Part shown: piece by piece, positions 7,872 to 16,439 of the stretch
How positions within the stretch are numbered: position 1 is the stretch's first letter
How the letters are laid out: every line of letters begins with the position of its first letter
NCBI GenBank assembly: GCA_021780225.1
Contig: JAJXZF010000026.1
Location: forward strand, 94,112-158,111
Length of the DNA: 64,000 nt
Reading direction: 5' to 3'
From: Deltaproteobacteria bacterium
Lineage (GTDB): Bacteria; Desulfobacterota; Binatia; Binatales; Binataceae
Notes under the pieces: model-generated
The model's input: the letters and a program-made list of their open reading frames with translations, nothing else
The model's database searches: none
Told to the model about the DNA's origin: nothing
Made by a program: the position numbers and the translations under genes

Positions 7872-8323
7872 TGTGCGGGATCCCGCACGATCACGCCTTG
7901 GATGAACGTCGTCTGGCGCCCGTCGACCGTCTTCGCCACCAAGGTGCAGACATAATTTCCCGGAACACTGTAGGTGTGAAAAATGTAAAGCTCAGGCGGC
8001 AACGACGAGACACTGCCGTCGCCGAAGTTCCATGAATAAGTCAGGAAGCCGATCCCTTCCGGGTCGTCGGCCAGAACAAAAAAGCCTACTTGCAATGGCG
8101 CAGCACCGTATGACGGCGCCGCCAGCATCGATCCCGTAATCGGCTGCCTGATGCGCATCTTCGGGATCGGCGGCGGCATCGACAAATCGGCCTGGGACGA
8201 GCCGTTCACAGGCGGAATCGAAGGTTCGCCGGAGCCGTTCATCGAGCCGTCCTGGGCGAGGGCCGACGCCGTCAACGCCGCGGCCAACAGCGCCGCGATC
8301 GCGGCGGCCGCCAGCGGCCGCAT
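7868..8323 (-). CDS. Secreted PKD-domain protein
   Basis: A 151-residue exported protein with one PKD (beta-sandwich) domain. Seen: a signal peptide starting MRPLAAAAIAALLAAAL and ending near SALA, a Pro-rich linker (PPPIPKMRIRQP), then the PKD signature YSWNFGDGS, FHTYSVPGNYVCTLVAKT and a final strand. PKD domains usually mediate surface protein or glycan contacts; no catalytic domain is attached. I chose the ATG at 8321-8323 because it starts the signal peptide; a GTG at 8416 is also in frame. The TAG stop lies inside the terminal CTAG of the 208-bp repeat, so the last codon abuts the repeat end. Confidence 0.78.
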   Translation of the reverse strand: MRPLAAAAIAALLAAALTASALAQDGSMNGSGEPSIPPVNGSSQADLSMPPPIPKMRIRQPITGSMLAAPSYGAAPLQVGFFVLADDPEGIGFLTYSWNFGDGSVSSLPPELYIFHTYSVPGNYVCTLVAKTVDGRQTTFIQGVIVRDPAH

Positions 8324-8507
8324 GAGGGCGCGCGCGATCGCGCGGACGCCGCGATCAGAAGCGCCTGGGTTTAAATCGGTTCCGCTGCGCGAATTAATCA
8401 ATCTTCCGACCACCACATTTAGCCTGATTCTGATTTCGATTTTAGCGCAAAATGGCGGTCCGCGCCGACCCCGATCCGCCTCCGCCGCCCGCCGATTGCG
8501 CGACCCG

Positions 8508-9290
8508 CTATTGCATGATCAGGCCGCCGTCCGGATGGAGAATCGAGCCGGTGAAGTAACCGCCCTCTTCGCTCGCCAAAAACAGCGCGGTATTCGCGAC
8601 ATCGACCGGCTTGCCGATTCGGCGCAACGGCGCATGGCCGATCATCCGGCCGAAATTGGCGCTCTCGCGCAGGTCCTTGGTCATCGGCGTGTCGATTACG
8701 CCGGGGCCGATAGCGTTGCAGTTGATATTGAAGCGGCCCAATTCGAGCGCCATGTTCTTCATCAGCATCCAGACGCCCGCCTTGCTGACGGCGTACTCGC
8801 CCGAACCCTTGATCGGAACCTTGGCCGCGCCCGACGCGATCGCGATAATTTTGCCGCCTTCGCCCTGCGCGATCATCTGTTTCGCGGCGGCCTGACAGCA
8901 CAGAAAACAGCCGTCGAGATTGATCGCCATCAGCCGGCGCCACTCCTCGAACGGAATTTCGTGCAGCAGCTTGTGGACGACCTCGCCCTCGCCGTAACGC
9001 GCGTGCGAGACGCCCGCCGCCGCGAGCAGAATATCGAGCCGGCCAAATTCCGCGACGGTCTTCGCGACCATCGCGTTGACCTGCGCCGGATCGCTCACGT
9101 CGACCTGAATCGCAACCGCCTTGCGTCCGAGCTTGCGGACCGCAGCGGCGGTTTCTTCGGCCTGCGCGGCTTGACGGTCGGCCACGGCGACGTTGGCGCC
9201 CTCTTCGGCGAAACGGATCGCGCTGGCGCGGCCGATTCCGCTGGCGGCTCCGGTAATCAGGGCGTTTTTGCCCTCTAATCTAAGACTCAT
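8508..9290 (-). CDS. SDR family NAD(P)-dependent oxidoreductase
   Basis: A 260-residue classical SDR. Seen: TGAASGIGRASAIRF for cofactor binding with VADRQ after strand 2 (Asp there suggests NAD preference), LAAAGVSH in place of the usual NNAG, IIAIASGAA at the catalytic Ser, and YAVSK. The C-terminal GGYFTGSILHPDGGLIMQ ending is typical of 3-oxoacyl reductase-like or steroid dehydrogenase-like SDRs. I used the ATG at 9288-9290, preceded by GGAGAG at 10 nt; a longer in-frame start at 9452 would add an unrelated leader. Substrate unknown. Confidence 0.87.
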   Translation of the reverse strand: MSLRLEGKNALITGAASGIGRASAIRFAEEGANVAVADRQAAQAEETAAAVRKLGRKAVAIQVDVSDPAQVNAMVAKTVAEFGRLDILLAAAGVSHARYGEGEVVHKLLHEIPFEEWRRLMAINLDGCFLCCQAAAKQMIAQGEGGKIIAIASGAAKVPIKGSGEYAVSKAGVWMLMKNMALELGRFNINCNAIGPGVIDTPMTKDLRESANFGRMIGHAPLRRIGKPVDVANTALFLASEEGGYFTGSILHPDGGLIMQ

Positions 9291-9632
9291 CGCAAAACCA
9301 CTCTCCGCATGACCGCGCCCGTCCGCGCGGCGGACGTGGCGCGAAATTATTTCCGCTCCCGTAGTTATCACGCCCGCCACACGTCGTTCCAGCGGAATAG
9401 AAAGAGATCGCGGAAGCTCCATCGATCCAACATGATTCATCTGGGTGCTCAAGATCGATTTTAAAGCAGTGATCGTACGAATTTATTGTCTAGAGTATGT
9501 TCCCACGTAGCATTCCGATGCTAAGCGACAGGAAATATTCGGAATTCATTTCCGCCGCAGGTCCGTAATAATCTTTTTTGGCGCTTGAGCCAGAAACACT
9601 TCATCCCACGTAATTAATTAAAGGAGCCAAGC
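9291..9632. other. Non-coding stretch at the edge of an accessory patch
   Basis: No gene, tRNA or strong hairpin is seen. From about 9460 the composition turns more AT-rich than the flanks and stays so across the next small genes, which suggests foreign origin. An AAAGGAG ribosome-binding site ends the stretch. Confidence 0.5.
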
Positions 9633-9848
9633 GTGCACATCTTCCAAATACAAATTCACCCAAATCAGCCTGGCGAAGAAGTTGAATACGCCAAAAATGG
9701 CCTGATCCGAACGCGTGAGATCGGACTCGATTTCAGTGAACCGCGCAGGCGAGTTATAGAAGACTTAGGGCTTGATGGAATACCAATGGCGATTGTGCCG
9801 AACTTGACGACAACGCCCCGCGATTGCTACGCTTCCGCAAGCGGCTGA
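9633..9848 (+). CDS. Small hypothetical protein
   Basis: A 71-residue reading frame starting at GTG 9633 with AAAGGAG 7 nt upstream. The protein begins MHIFQIQIHPNQPGEEVEYA and has no signal peptide, membrane segment or motif I recognise. Support comes only from the good ribosome-binding site and from its position just ahead of another accessory gene in an AT-richer patch. It could be an accessory or phage-type gene, or a chance frame. Confidence 0.4.
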   Translation: MHIFQIQIHPNQPGEEVEYAKNGLIRTREIGLDFSEPRRRVIEDLGLDGIPMAIVPNLTTTPRDCYASASG

Positions 9849-9873
9849 ATGCCGCGATGCGGAGGCGCGCCGA

Positions 9874-10362
9874 ATGGATCGACAGTGGACGGATCATTAC
9901 GTTTGGCGATGGATCGAGCAGATTGCTCGTCAAATGCAGTCGTTCGGGCGAGGTCAGATCGTGGGCTTGATTTTGGCGGTTCTCATTCTTCTGTATCAAC
10001 TTCATTCAGGGTTGATACAGTCTGCCGATTTCAAGAGAGCAGGTTTTGAGACGATCGCCTATCCGTATGTTACGCTCATCATTCTTTATTTTCTGTTCGA
10101 GGCAATTCGCGCGCCAATCGTCTTAGACCGCGAGCGTCAGAAAGAAATCGAAGAATTAAAGATAGACTGTAAAAAGGCTACGGATAACGTGCTGGGCGCC
10201 GAAGAGGTTCGGGCGCTTACGGAACATACGGCCGCGCTCAAGGCGCAGACGCACGAAATGAAAGCGCAAGCGATGTATCGACGAATGGATGAAACGAAGG
10301 AATTGGTTCGCGGATGGCTCAAAAGCACGAAATCCAAAGAACCAAATGACGATGATGTTTAA
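9874..10362 (+). CDS. Membrane protein with C-terminal coiled coil, unknown function
   Basis: A 162-residue protein not recognised by family. It has two predicted membrane segments, about residues 28-48 (GQIVGLILAVLILLYQLH) and 67-88 (YPYVTLIILYFLFEAIRAP), followed by a charged cytoplasmic tail with coiled-coil character (DRERQKEIEELKIDCKKA) running to the end. The ATG at 9874 is 25 bp after the previous small gene. Composition is less GC-rich than the chromosome around it, and an IS1595-type transposase follows, so recent acquisition is likely. Confidence 0.6.
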   Translation: MDRQWTDHYVWRWIEQIARQMQSFGRGQIVGLILAVLILLYQLHSGLIQSADFKRAGFETIAYPYVTLIILYFLFEAIRAPIVLDRERQKEIEELKIDCKKATDNVLGAEEVRALTEHTAALKAQTHEMKAQAMYRRMDETKELVRGWLKSTKSKEPNDDDV

Positions 10363-10504
10363 GCAAAAAATAACGCATTTTTTCTGCCGCCCATGCGCCG
10401 ATTATCACCTCAAAACGCATCCGCACTATCGCGCGATGAAGCGGCGCAAGGCGAAGCGCGCCCAAGAGAAAGCGGCCAAGGCCGCGCAAGAGGCTCAGCA
10501 ATAG
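10346..10504 (+). CDS. Short basic protein with CxxC motif, doubtful
   Basis: A 52-codon frame overlapping the end of the previous gene by 17 bp. The product has FFCRPCADYH near its start and then a Lys/Arg/Ala-rich tail (AMKRRKAKRAQEKAAKAA). CxxC followed by His would fit a small zinc site. ATGs at 10346, 10352 and 10355 are all possible and none has a strong ribosome-binding site. Given the low-complexity tail this may not be a gene. Confidence 0.3.
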   Translation: MTMMFKQKITHFFCRPCADYHLKTHPHYRAMKRRKAKRAQEKAAKAAQEAQQ

Positions 10505-10586
10505 CGCCGTGCTCGCGGGAATTGCAGGTTCAGTTGGACGGGGCATCTGGTTGAGCGATGCAGAAGCGCTGGCCAGTTCGGGCGCC

Positions 10587-11531
10587 TCAGCATCCTGCTA
10601 TCGCCGCGCCGAAGATGTCGGCGTTCTGGCGATTGTCATGCCGGAACGAAAATTCGTTCAGGTACAGCGGCAGGTACTTCTTGCTGACGTGGTGGTAAGT
10701 TCCGATCACGCCGCGTTTCAGCAGCGACCAGAAGTTGTCGATGTTGGCCGTATGCACTTCGCCGCGCACATACTCGCCGGCCGAATGGTTCACGGCGCCG
10801 TGCTTGAAGCCGCTCGCCGTCAGATAGCCGTAACCGGGATGGTCGTCGGTCGCGACCAGATCGACCTTCTCGCTGACCGCCTTGCGCACAAAGCCGTTGA
10901 GCGTTTTCGCGTCGGCGTGTTCGATCATCCGGCAGACCACGTTGCCCTTGCGGCTGATCGCGCCGATCACCGGGGTCTTGTCGCTGCCCAAGCCGCGCTT
11001 GCCGCTGCGCTTGTTCGCGTGGCGGTTCTTGTCCTTGCCGCCGATGTAGGTCTCATCGACCTCGACGATGCCCATGAGCTTCCGAAAGTCAGGGTCCGCC
11101 ATTCCGGCGCGGAGCCGATGGCACATGAACCACGCCGTCCGATAGGAACCGGAGCCGATCATGCAATGGATTTGAAGAGCGCTGATGCCCTTCTTGCTGG
11201 TCAGCATGAGGTAGAGAACCTTGAACCAGACCAACAGCGGATAGTTGGTATTCTCGAAGATCGTTCCGGCGATAACCGAAAAGCGATAGGCGCTCTTGCC
11301 CGCTCCGCATTTCTTGCATTCCCAAGTGAACGGGCGCGCCTTGCCAGCGTAAACCTTGTCGTTGCCGCAACGCGGGCAGCGCACGCCTTGCGGCCAGCGC
11401 TGCGCCGCGAGAAAAGCTTTGCACGCCGTTTCGTCCGGAAACATCCGGTCGAACTCGGCCAACGTCATCTGCCGCGTGATTTTCGGCTCGCCCGCTGCAA
11501 CCGTGCTGTCCATAAGGTAAACATAGCGCAT
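10587..11531 (-). CDS. IS1595-family (ISXO2-like) transposase
   Basis: A full-length-looking 314-residue transposase. Seen: an N-terminal zinc ribbon (CPRCGNDKVY and CKKCGAG), the region FENTNYPLLVWFKVLYLM, and the ISXO2-like DDE domain with first Asp in VEVDETYIGGKDKNR, second Asp in VATDDHPGYG, and the VHTANIDNFWSLLKRGVIGT region near residues 260-280, then YLPLYLNEFSFRHDNR. No frameshift is visible, so the enzyme could be active. I could not define matching terminal inverted repeats or an 8-bp target duplication on either side, so the element borders stay open and one end may be lost. Confidence 0.9.
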   Translation of the reverse strand: MRYVYLMDSTVAAGEPKITRQMTLAEFDRMFPDETACKAFLAAQRWPQGVRCPRCGNDKVYAGKARPFTWECKKCGAGKSAYRFSVIAGTIFENTNYPLLVWFKVLYLMLTSKKGISALQIHCMIGSGSYRTAWFMCHRLRAGMADPDFRKLMGIVEVDETYIGGKDKNRHANKRSGKRGLGSDKTPVIGAISRKGNVVCRMIEHADAKTLNGFVRKAVSEKVDLVATDDHPGYGYLTASGFKHGAVNHSAGEYVRGEVHTANIDNFWSLLKRGVIGTYHHVSKKYLPLYLNEFSFRHDNRQNADIFGAAIAGC

Positions 11532-11838
11532 CCATGAACTGTCGTCAAGTCCGGCATAATCGCCATTTAATTTGGTTGTTCGTTTCTCTTCATCAGTGCG
11601 AAGATCAACCGAGGGAAGCCGGTGCGCGCGAGATTGTGAACGGCTGTTCGCGGCAAATCGTATGTATCGACGGCAAACTTCCGGCGGACGTGAGCGGATG
11701 ACAGGCTTGGCGAGCTTCTAACGGTTCCGACGGAGTTTCCTGTATCATCGCGCTTTCGTGAGACGGCGGCGGCAGGCCGCGGATACGAGGCGTTATCGGT
11801 TATCGGCGGCGCGGGAACGGGCGCCGCGGGTTGAGCAT
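11532..11838. other. Non-coding stretch between transposase and acyl-CoA dehydrogenase
   Basis: Probably contains one end of the IS1595-type element and the promoter of the acyl-CoA dehydrogenase gene. I see no convincing gene or hairpin. A run with GTCAAGTCCGGCATAATCGCC near 11548 looks IS-end-like, but no partner was found on the other side. Confidence 0.4.
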
Positions 11839-13074
11839 ATGAGCGCAATAGCAGTCGAACTCCCATCTGAAATTCGAGCGGCCTGCGACGGCCTGACCGC
11901 CTTCGCGCGCGCCGAGGTGACGCCGCGGCATGAACAGCATCGCGCGCTGTTGGAGGATCCGCGAAAACTGTATCGCGAGGACGGGCGGTTTTCCGACGAC
12001 GCCGTCGCCCTGATTCGCGACGTGCGCCGCGCCGCCGCGCGCGCGGGCTTCTACACGATGTGCGTGCCGGAAGCGCTCGGCGGCGGCGGCCTCGGCCATC
12101 TGGCCTACTACGCCGGATGGGAACATCTGTTCCGCCTGTGCGGCCCGCAGAACTGGCTGATGCTGTACGCGATCAGCCACTGGGCGTTCGGACCGAGCCG
12201 CTTGCTTGAGCGGGTGACCGACGAAGCGCGCAAGCGGATTCTGGAGCCGATGAATGCGGGCGACGCCTCGATGTGCTTCGGCCTCTCGGAGCCCGGCGCC
12301 GGCTCGGACGCGGCGGCGCTCGCGACGCGCGCGGCGCCGCACGGCGACGGATGGAAAATCTCGGGCCGCAAAATCTGGACGACGAATGCCCCGGTCGCCG
12401 ATTACTGCATCGTATTCGCAGTCACCAATCCGGCGCTGGCGGCGGCGCGCCGCGGCGGAATCTCGGCCTTTCTCGTCCCGACCAAATCCCCCGGCTTCGA
12501 AGTGCAACGGGTGGTGCGGCTGTTCGGCCATATCGGGGGCGACGAGGCCGAACTGCGGCTCGATGAGGTGTTCGTCGAACCGTGGCAACTGGTCGGCGAG
12601 CTCGATCGCGGTTTCGAAGCCGCCCTTTACGGCGTCTCGCTCGGACGCATCTACAATTCGGCGCGCGCGGTGGGATATGGCAGATGGGCGCTGGAGCGTG
12701 CGATCGAGTACTCCAAGGTGCGCGAGACGTTCGGACGGCCGATCGCGGACTATCAGGGCGTAACCTTTCCGCTCGCCGAATCGGCGGCGGAATTGCACGC
12801 GGCGCATCTGATGGGCCTCAACGCGGCGGCGCTGCTCGATCAGGGGCAGGCGGCGGTGAAGGAGCTTTCGATGACCAAGGCCTACTCGGTCCAGGTCGGA
12901 TTTCGCGCCGTCGATCGCGCGATTCAGACCCACGGCGCAATCGGTTTCACCAACGAGCTTGGACTTTATCACGCATGGCATTCGCTGCGGATCGTCAACG
13001 TCGCCGACGGCACGAATGAGATTTTGAATCGCACGGTGGTGCAGCGCCTGATGAAGGGCGACACCGAGCTTTAG
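11839..13074 (+). CDS. Acyl-CoA dehydrogenase
   Basis: A 411-residue FAD-dependent acyl-CoA dehydrogenase. Seen: CFGLSEPGAGSDAAALATRA in the FAD/substrate region, SGRKIWTTNAPVADYCIVF, KVRETFGRPIADYQGVTFPL and RAIQTHGAIGFTNELGL with NVADGTNEILNRTVV near the end, all standard family blocks. The ATG at 11839 (MSAIAVELPSEIRAAC) begins at the normal family N terminus; an in-frame extension upstream is Arg-rich and lacks support. It stands as a single plus-strand gene, ending 6 bp before a convergent gene. Physiological substrate unknown. Confidence 0.9.
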   Translation: MSAIAVELPSEIRAACDGLTAFARAEVTPRHEQHRALLEDPRKLYREDGRFSDDAVALIRDVRRAAARAGFYTMCVPEALGGGGLGHLAYYAGWEHLFRLCGPQNWLMLYAISHWAFGPSRLLERVTDEARKRILEPMNAGDASMCFGLSEPGAGSDAAALATRAAPHGDGWKISGRKIWTTNAPVADYCIVFAVTNPALAAARRGGISAFLVPTKSPGFEVQRVVRLFGHIGGDEAELRLDEVFVEPWQLVGELDRGFEAALYGVSLGRIYNSARAVGYGRWALERAIEYSKVRETFGRPIADYQGVTFPLAESAAELHAAHLMGLNAAALLDQGQAAVKELSMTKAYSVQVGFRAVDRAIQTHGAIGFTNELGLYHAWHSLRIVNVADGTNEILNRTVVQRLMKGDTEL

Positions 13075-13080
13075 CCGCGC

Positions 13081-13686
13081 TCAGGATCCGGCGGCGTTCG
13101 ATATTCGATTGTGGCGGATCGACGGCAGGAGCATCGGAGTCTTGCGCGCGTAAGCATCGTAGGCGCGCTCCCGCAATTCGGCGCGCAGGAATCGCTCCTC
13201 GCGCCGCGCCCTGAGATAGAGCGCCAGGGTTAAAATCGCAGCCCCTGGCGACGCCGCGACAGTTCCTTTCTCAAGCGCGGTCGCGAAAGCGGCGACGAGC
13301 AGGCCTGAATAGATCGGATGGCGCACGAGACGATAAGGTCCCGTATCAACGACCTGGTGATTCGCCTTCGCCGCCATCCCCCATGACGACCACAAATAGC
13401 CCAAGTGGATGCGCGCCCACCACGTAAACGACAATCCGGCGGCCGTCATCGCCGTCAATAGCCACTGCAGAAAATCATCGAGCCGCCAGAGCCGCTTTTG
13501 CGCATAATCACTGTGGTTCGGGACGAGCGCGAACATCAGGACCGCGCCGAGGTATATGAGTCCGCGAAGTAATATCTCGCTGGTCCAGCCGCCGCGCTTT
13601 GCGACGCGGCTCGACCAGAACGTCGCGATGATCCACGAGACCAGCCACGCGAACCACAGCGCTGTCGTTATCCATTCAGGAGACAT
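13081..13686 (-). CDS. Isoprenylcysteine carboxyl methyltransferase-like membrane protein
   Basis: A 201-residue polytopic protein of the ICMT/phospholipid methyltransferase superfamily. Seen: an N-terminal hydrophobic segment starting ITTALWFAWLVSWIIATFW, several more membrane helices, and the C-terminal signature GPYRLVRHPIYSGLLVAAF followed by RAEERF-like residues (RREERFLRAEL), which bind S-adenosylmethionine in this superfamily. Bacterial members methylate unknown small molecules or lipids; prenylated proteins are not expected. It converges with the acyl-CoA dehydrogenase, leaving 6 bp between stops. Confidence 0.82.
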   Translation of the reverse strand: MSPEWITTALWFAWLVSWIIATFWSSRVAKRGGWTSEILLRGLIYLGAVLMFALVPNHSDYAQKRLWRLDDFLQWLLTAMTAAGLSFTWWARIHLGYLWSSWGMAAKANHQVVDTGPYRLVRHPIYSGLLVAAFATALEKGTVAASPGAAILTLALYLRARREERFLRAELRERAYDAYARKTPMLLPSIRHNRISNAAGS

Positions 13687-14141
13687 ACGGCCGCATCTCG
13701 AAACCCGACGCCGGCGAGTCTGTGTTTCTTTTATAAAAGACGGATATGCGAACGATCGAGCGAGGACCTGATCGGTTTCGATCGCTGTCCGGGAGAATCG
13801 CTAAAAAGATCGCGGACGAAGATGCTGGGCGCTTCGAGCTGAAATTCAGCCATATTGGCGTGACGGACAAGCGTGCGCAGTATCAATGGCTTCCTCCGTT
13901 TTCAATCAGTTAAGAGAATGGCTGGTTCTCGCCTATATCGCGAACGCGACTGTATAAGCTCGATTGTATAATTCCGGTCGATGCGATTATAAACAGCGGC
14001 CGGCGATTTCGCCGATCGGCGGACGACTGACGCAGCGACGATTCCAATGGCGCGCGAACGGGCGAACTTCGCTACGATAGTCCATCGCACGAGTCCCCGG
14101 AACGGCGCGAATAACGTTATGACGACGGAGGCCGGTTTTCG
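13687..14141. other. Intergenic stretch, one doubtful small ORF
   Basis: 455 bp separate the divergent membrane methyltransferase and LLM oxidoreductase genes. Apart from a possible 55-codon plus-strand ORF (13746-13913) I see no feature. An AT-richer segment near 13725-13745 (TTTCTTTTATAAAAGACG) could hold promoter elements. Confidence 0.4.
13746..13913 (+). CDS. Possible small protein (55 aa)
   Basis: Open frame from ATG 13746 to TAA 13911-13913. The product starts MRTIERGPDRFRSL and has a mildly amphipathic middle (KIADEDAGRFELKFSHIGVT) that looks more protein-like than chance antisense frames here. There is no clear Shine-Dalgarno sequence and no family is recognised. It could be a fragment of a larger lost gene. 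Confidence 0.25.
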   Translation: MRTIERGPDRFRSLSGRIAKKIADEDAGRFELKFSHIGVTDKRAQYQWLPPFSIS

Positions 14142-15128
14142 ATGAAACTCGCACTGTACCTGCCAAACTTCAGGGACAAAGTGACGGTGAGCGAAATCGT
14201 GGATCTCGCGCGCCTCGCCGAAGAGCTTGAGTTCGATTCGATCTGGACTCTCGACCGTATCGTGGTTCCGGAGGCGTCCGATCGCGGAGAGCTGCGCAAA
14301 CCATTCGGTTTCATGAAGGAGTTCCCGCGCTCGCTGCCGGTCGCCGCGAGAGGCGAGTTCCTGCACGGCTTGCCGCTGATTCCATATTTGGCGGCGATCA
14401 CGAAAAAAATCAGAATTGGAGTCAGCGTGATCGACACGCCCTATCGCGCGCCCGGCGTGCTGGCCGCGGAGATCGGCACATGGGACCATCTCGCGGGCGG
14501 AAGGATCAACGTCGGCGTCGGTACGGGGTGGATGCCGGAGGAGTTCGAAGCGGCAAGCGCCGCGCACATCTACGAAAAACGGAACAAGCACGTAATCGAA
14601 ACGATCGAAATCATGCAGGGCGTCTGGACCAACGACCTCTTCGAGTATCACGGAGAATTCGCGTCATTCCCGAAATGCGGTTTCGGCGTCAAGCCGGTTC
14701 AGAAGCCGCATCCGCCAATTTTCTTCGGCGGGTTGGGCGTGCCGAAAATCGCGGCGAAGCGCGTCGCCAAATATGGATTGGCGGGATGGATCGGCATTCA
14801 GGACACGCCCGATGAAATCAAACGATGGCGCGCGGCGATCAAGGAGGAGCTGGAAACGATCGGCGGCGAACGCACGATCGACGATCTCGAAATCGCGAGC
14901 ATGCTTTTCTTCGATATCACGAGCGAAAAAACCGACCAGACGCCAAATGGAAAGCTGACGCTTTCGATGACGGGTACGCCGCAGCAGCTAATCGACAATC
15001 TTAAGCGCTACAAGGAAGCGGGGTTGACGCTTCCGCTGCTCTGGCCGCCATTCAAGGGCGTTCCGACGGCGAAAACGATCGTCGACCTGCGGCGCTTGAA
15101 GGAGGATATCCTGCCGAAGATCGATTAG
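14142..15128 (+). CDS. LLM-class (F420/FMN-dependent) oxidoreductase
   Basis: A 328-residue TIM-barrel oxidoreductase of the luciferase-like monooxygenase class. Seen: MKLALYLPNFRDK at the N terminus, LAEELEFDSIWTLDRIVVP, VIDTPYRAPGVLAAEIGTWD, RINVGVGTGWMPEEFEA (flavin/F420 phosphate region) and PPIFFGGLGVPKIAAKRVAK. The class includes F420-dependent dehydrogenases and FMN monooxygenases; cofactor choice is not clear from sequence. The ATG at 14142 has weak GGAGG-like bases upstream. Its last 77 bp overlap the 3' end of the convergent rluB-like gene. Confidence 0.87.
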   Translation: MKLALYLPNFRDKVTVSEIVDLARLAEELEFDSIWTLDRIVVPEASDRGELRKPFGFMKEFPRSLPVAARGEFLHGLPLIPYLAAITKKIRIGVSVIDTPYRAPGVLAAEIGTWDHLAGGRINVGVGTGWMPEEFEAASAAHIYEKRNKHVIETIEIMQGVWTNDLFEYHGEFASFPKCGFGVKPVQKPHPPIFFGGLGVPKIAAKRVAKYGLAGWIGIQDTPDEIKRWRAAIKEELETIGGERTIDDLEIASMLFFDITSEKTDQTPNGKLTLSMTGTPQQLIDNLKRYKEAGLTLPLLWPPFKGVPTAKTIVDLRRLKEDILPKID

Positions 15129-15861
15129 GCGTTTTGCCGCGGTGTTCCGCGTAGCGTCGCCTTAGAGCGCTGACTGGCGCCACGGGCGCCGGCGCAACCG
15201 CGCCGCGCGCGAGGGAATCGAGCCGAAATGGTCCGTATCCGGTGCGGATCAGACGGGTGACGCGCAAGTCGTAACGCGCGAGCAGTCGTTTGATCTCCCG
15301 GTTTTTACCTTCACGGAGCGTTATCGTGAGCCAGCAATTGGCGCCTTGGCGGTGATCGATCGCCGTCTCGGCGGGCCGATAGCGAATGCCGTCGATCGTC
15401 TGAGGCCGGCCGAGATTCGCAATCAGGCTGTCATCAACCCTGCCGTTGACGCGAACACGGTAGGTCCGGGCGAACTCCTGCGCGGGATGTTCAAGAAAAC
15501 GCGCAAGTTCGCCGTCGTTGGTGAGCAGCAAAAGACCTTCGGTGTTGATATCGAGCCGCCCGACGGAAATCACTCGCGGCAGATCTTTTGGAAGATTCGC
15601 GAAGACGGTCGGCCGGTCTTCAGGATCGCGGGCGGTCGTAACCAATCCGGCGGGCTTGTGATACAGCCAGAGCCGAGTCCGTTTGGGCGCGACCGGGCGG
15701 CCGTCAACCGCAACCTGATCGTTCGCTCCAACCAAGACCGCCGGATGCGACACGACCGCGCCGTTCAGGACGACGCGGCCGGCTGCGATCAGACGCTCGG
15801 AGTCGCGGCGCGACGCGACCCCAGCCCGCGCCAGAAACTTCGCCAGTCTCTCCCCTTCCAC
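15052..15861 (-). CDS. rluB: Pseudouridine synthase RluB/RsuA family
   Basis: A 269-residue rRNA pseudouridine synthase, most like RluB (23S rRNA). Seen: N-terminal S4 RNA-binding domain (RLAKFLARAGVASRRDSERL), then the synthase domain with catalytic Asp in SVGRLDINTEGLLLLTNDG, ARTYRVRVNG, and GKNREIKRLLARYDLRVTRL near the end, ending in TGYGPFRLDSLARGAV, the normal C-terminal block. About 40 further residues after that are Ser/Pro/Arg-rich and overlap the LLM gene on the other strand by 77 bp; this tail is probably unconserved. The RsuA/RluB/RluE distinction is not certain. Confidence 0.88.
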   Translation of the reverse strand: MEGERLAKFLARAGVASRRDSERLIAAGRVVLNGAVVSHPAVLVGANDQVAVDGRPVAPKRTRLWLYHKPAGLVTTARDPEDRPTVFANLPKDLPRVISVGRLDINTEGLLLLTNDGELARFLEHPAQEFARTYRVRVNGRVDDSLIANLGRPQTIDGIRYRPAETAIDHRQGANCWLTITLREGKNREIKRLLARYDLRVTRLIRTGYGPFRLDSLARGAVAPAPVAPVSALRRRYAEHRGKTPNRSSAGYPPSSAAGRRSFSPSERP

Positions 15862-15950
15862 AATATCATTATTCTAGCAGAGCGAACTCGGTCGCCGACT
15901 CAAAGTCCCTGATTCTTTAACTCGGGTTTCACATTATTGAGTCCTGCATA

Positions 15951-16439
15951 TCATAGTGACAGTTGTGCTTGACGCCAGAAGGAGCGGACGAGTGGCGGAC
16001 GCCGGCGCATTCGGCGTAGCGCGCAGCGGGCCTGATAACTCAGTTCGCCGAAGTCGCGAGGACAGAAGTTGGGCAGTTCGTGATGCTTCCAGTAACCCCA
16101 GATGTATTCGACAGGATTGAGTTCCGGGGCGTACGCGGGCAGTTGCTCGATTGCGAGCCGGCCGTGCTGCGCGGCGATGAACTCTTTGACTACCCGCCCG
16201 CGATGCGCCGGCAGTCCGTCCCACACCACCAGCAGCTTGCCCGGCAGATGACGCAACAGATGACCGAGGAAGTCCACCACCTGCGGTCCGCGGATGGTCC
16301 TCGGGTAGAGCCGGAAGCAGAAGCTCCACCAGGCGATGCCGGCCGCCGCCGACAGCACCTTCCAGTTGAAGTGATATTGCAGCACCGGAGTCTGTCCGCG
16401 CGGCGCCCAGGTCCGCACCCGATGCGGGCGTTCGCTCAA
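15951..16439 (-). CDS. IS630 transposase, catalytic part (OrfB frame)
   Basis: The second frame of the IS630 transposase. From its first ATG it gives 162 residues with WAPRGQTPVLQYHFNWK, the second catalytic Asp in LLVVWDGLPAHRG and the Glu in YAPELNPVEYIWGYWKHHEL. The first catalytic Asp (TIVFIDESGLS) lies upstream of that ATG but in the same frame, so an active enzyme needs a -1 shift from OrfA at the A8 run (16485-16492). The fused product from the ATG at 16963 would be about 337 residues, a normal IS630 length. The stop codon lies inside the left terminal repeat. Confidence 0.88.
   Translation of the reverse strand: MSERPHRVRTWAPRGQTPVLQYHFNWKVLSAAAGIAWWSFCFRLYPRTIRGPQVVDFLGHLLRHLPGKLLVVWDGLPAHRGRVVKEFIAAQHGRLAIEQLPAYAPELNPVEYIWGYWKHHELPNFCPRDFGELSYQARCALRRMRRRPPLVRSFWRQAQLSL

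Noticed and set aside
10505..11600. Terminal inverted repeats and target duplication of the IS1595-type element
   Set aside because: I compared the flanks on both sides and found no convincing inverted match or 8-bp duplication, so no element borders are claimed.
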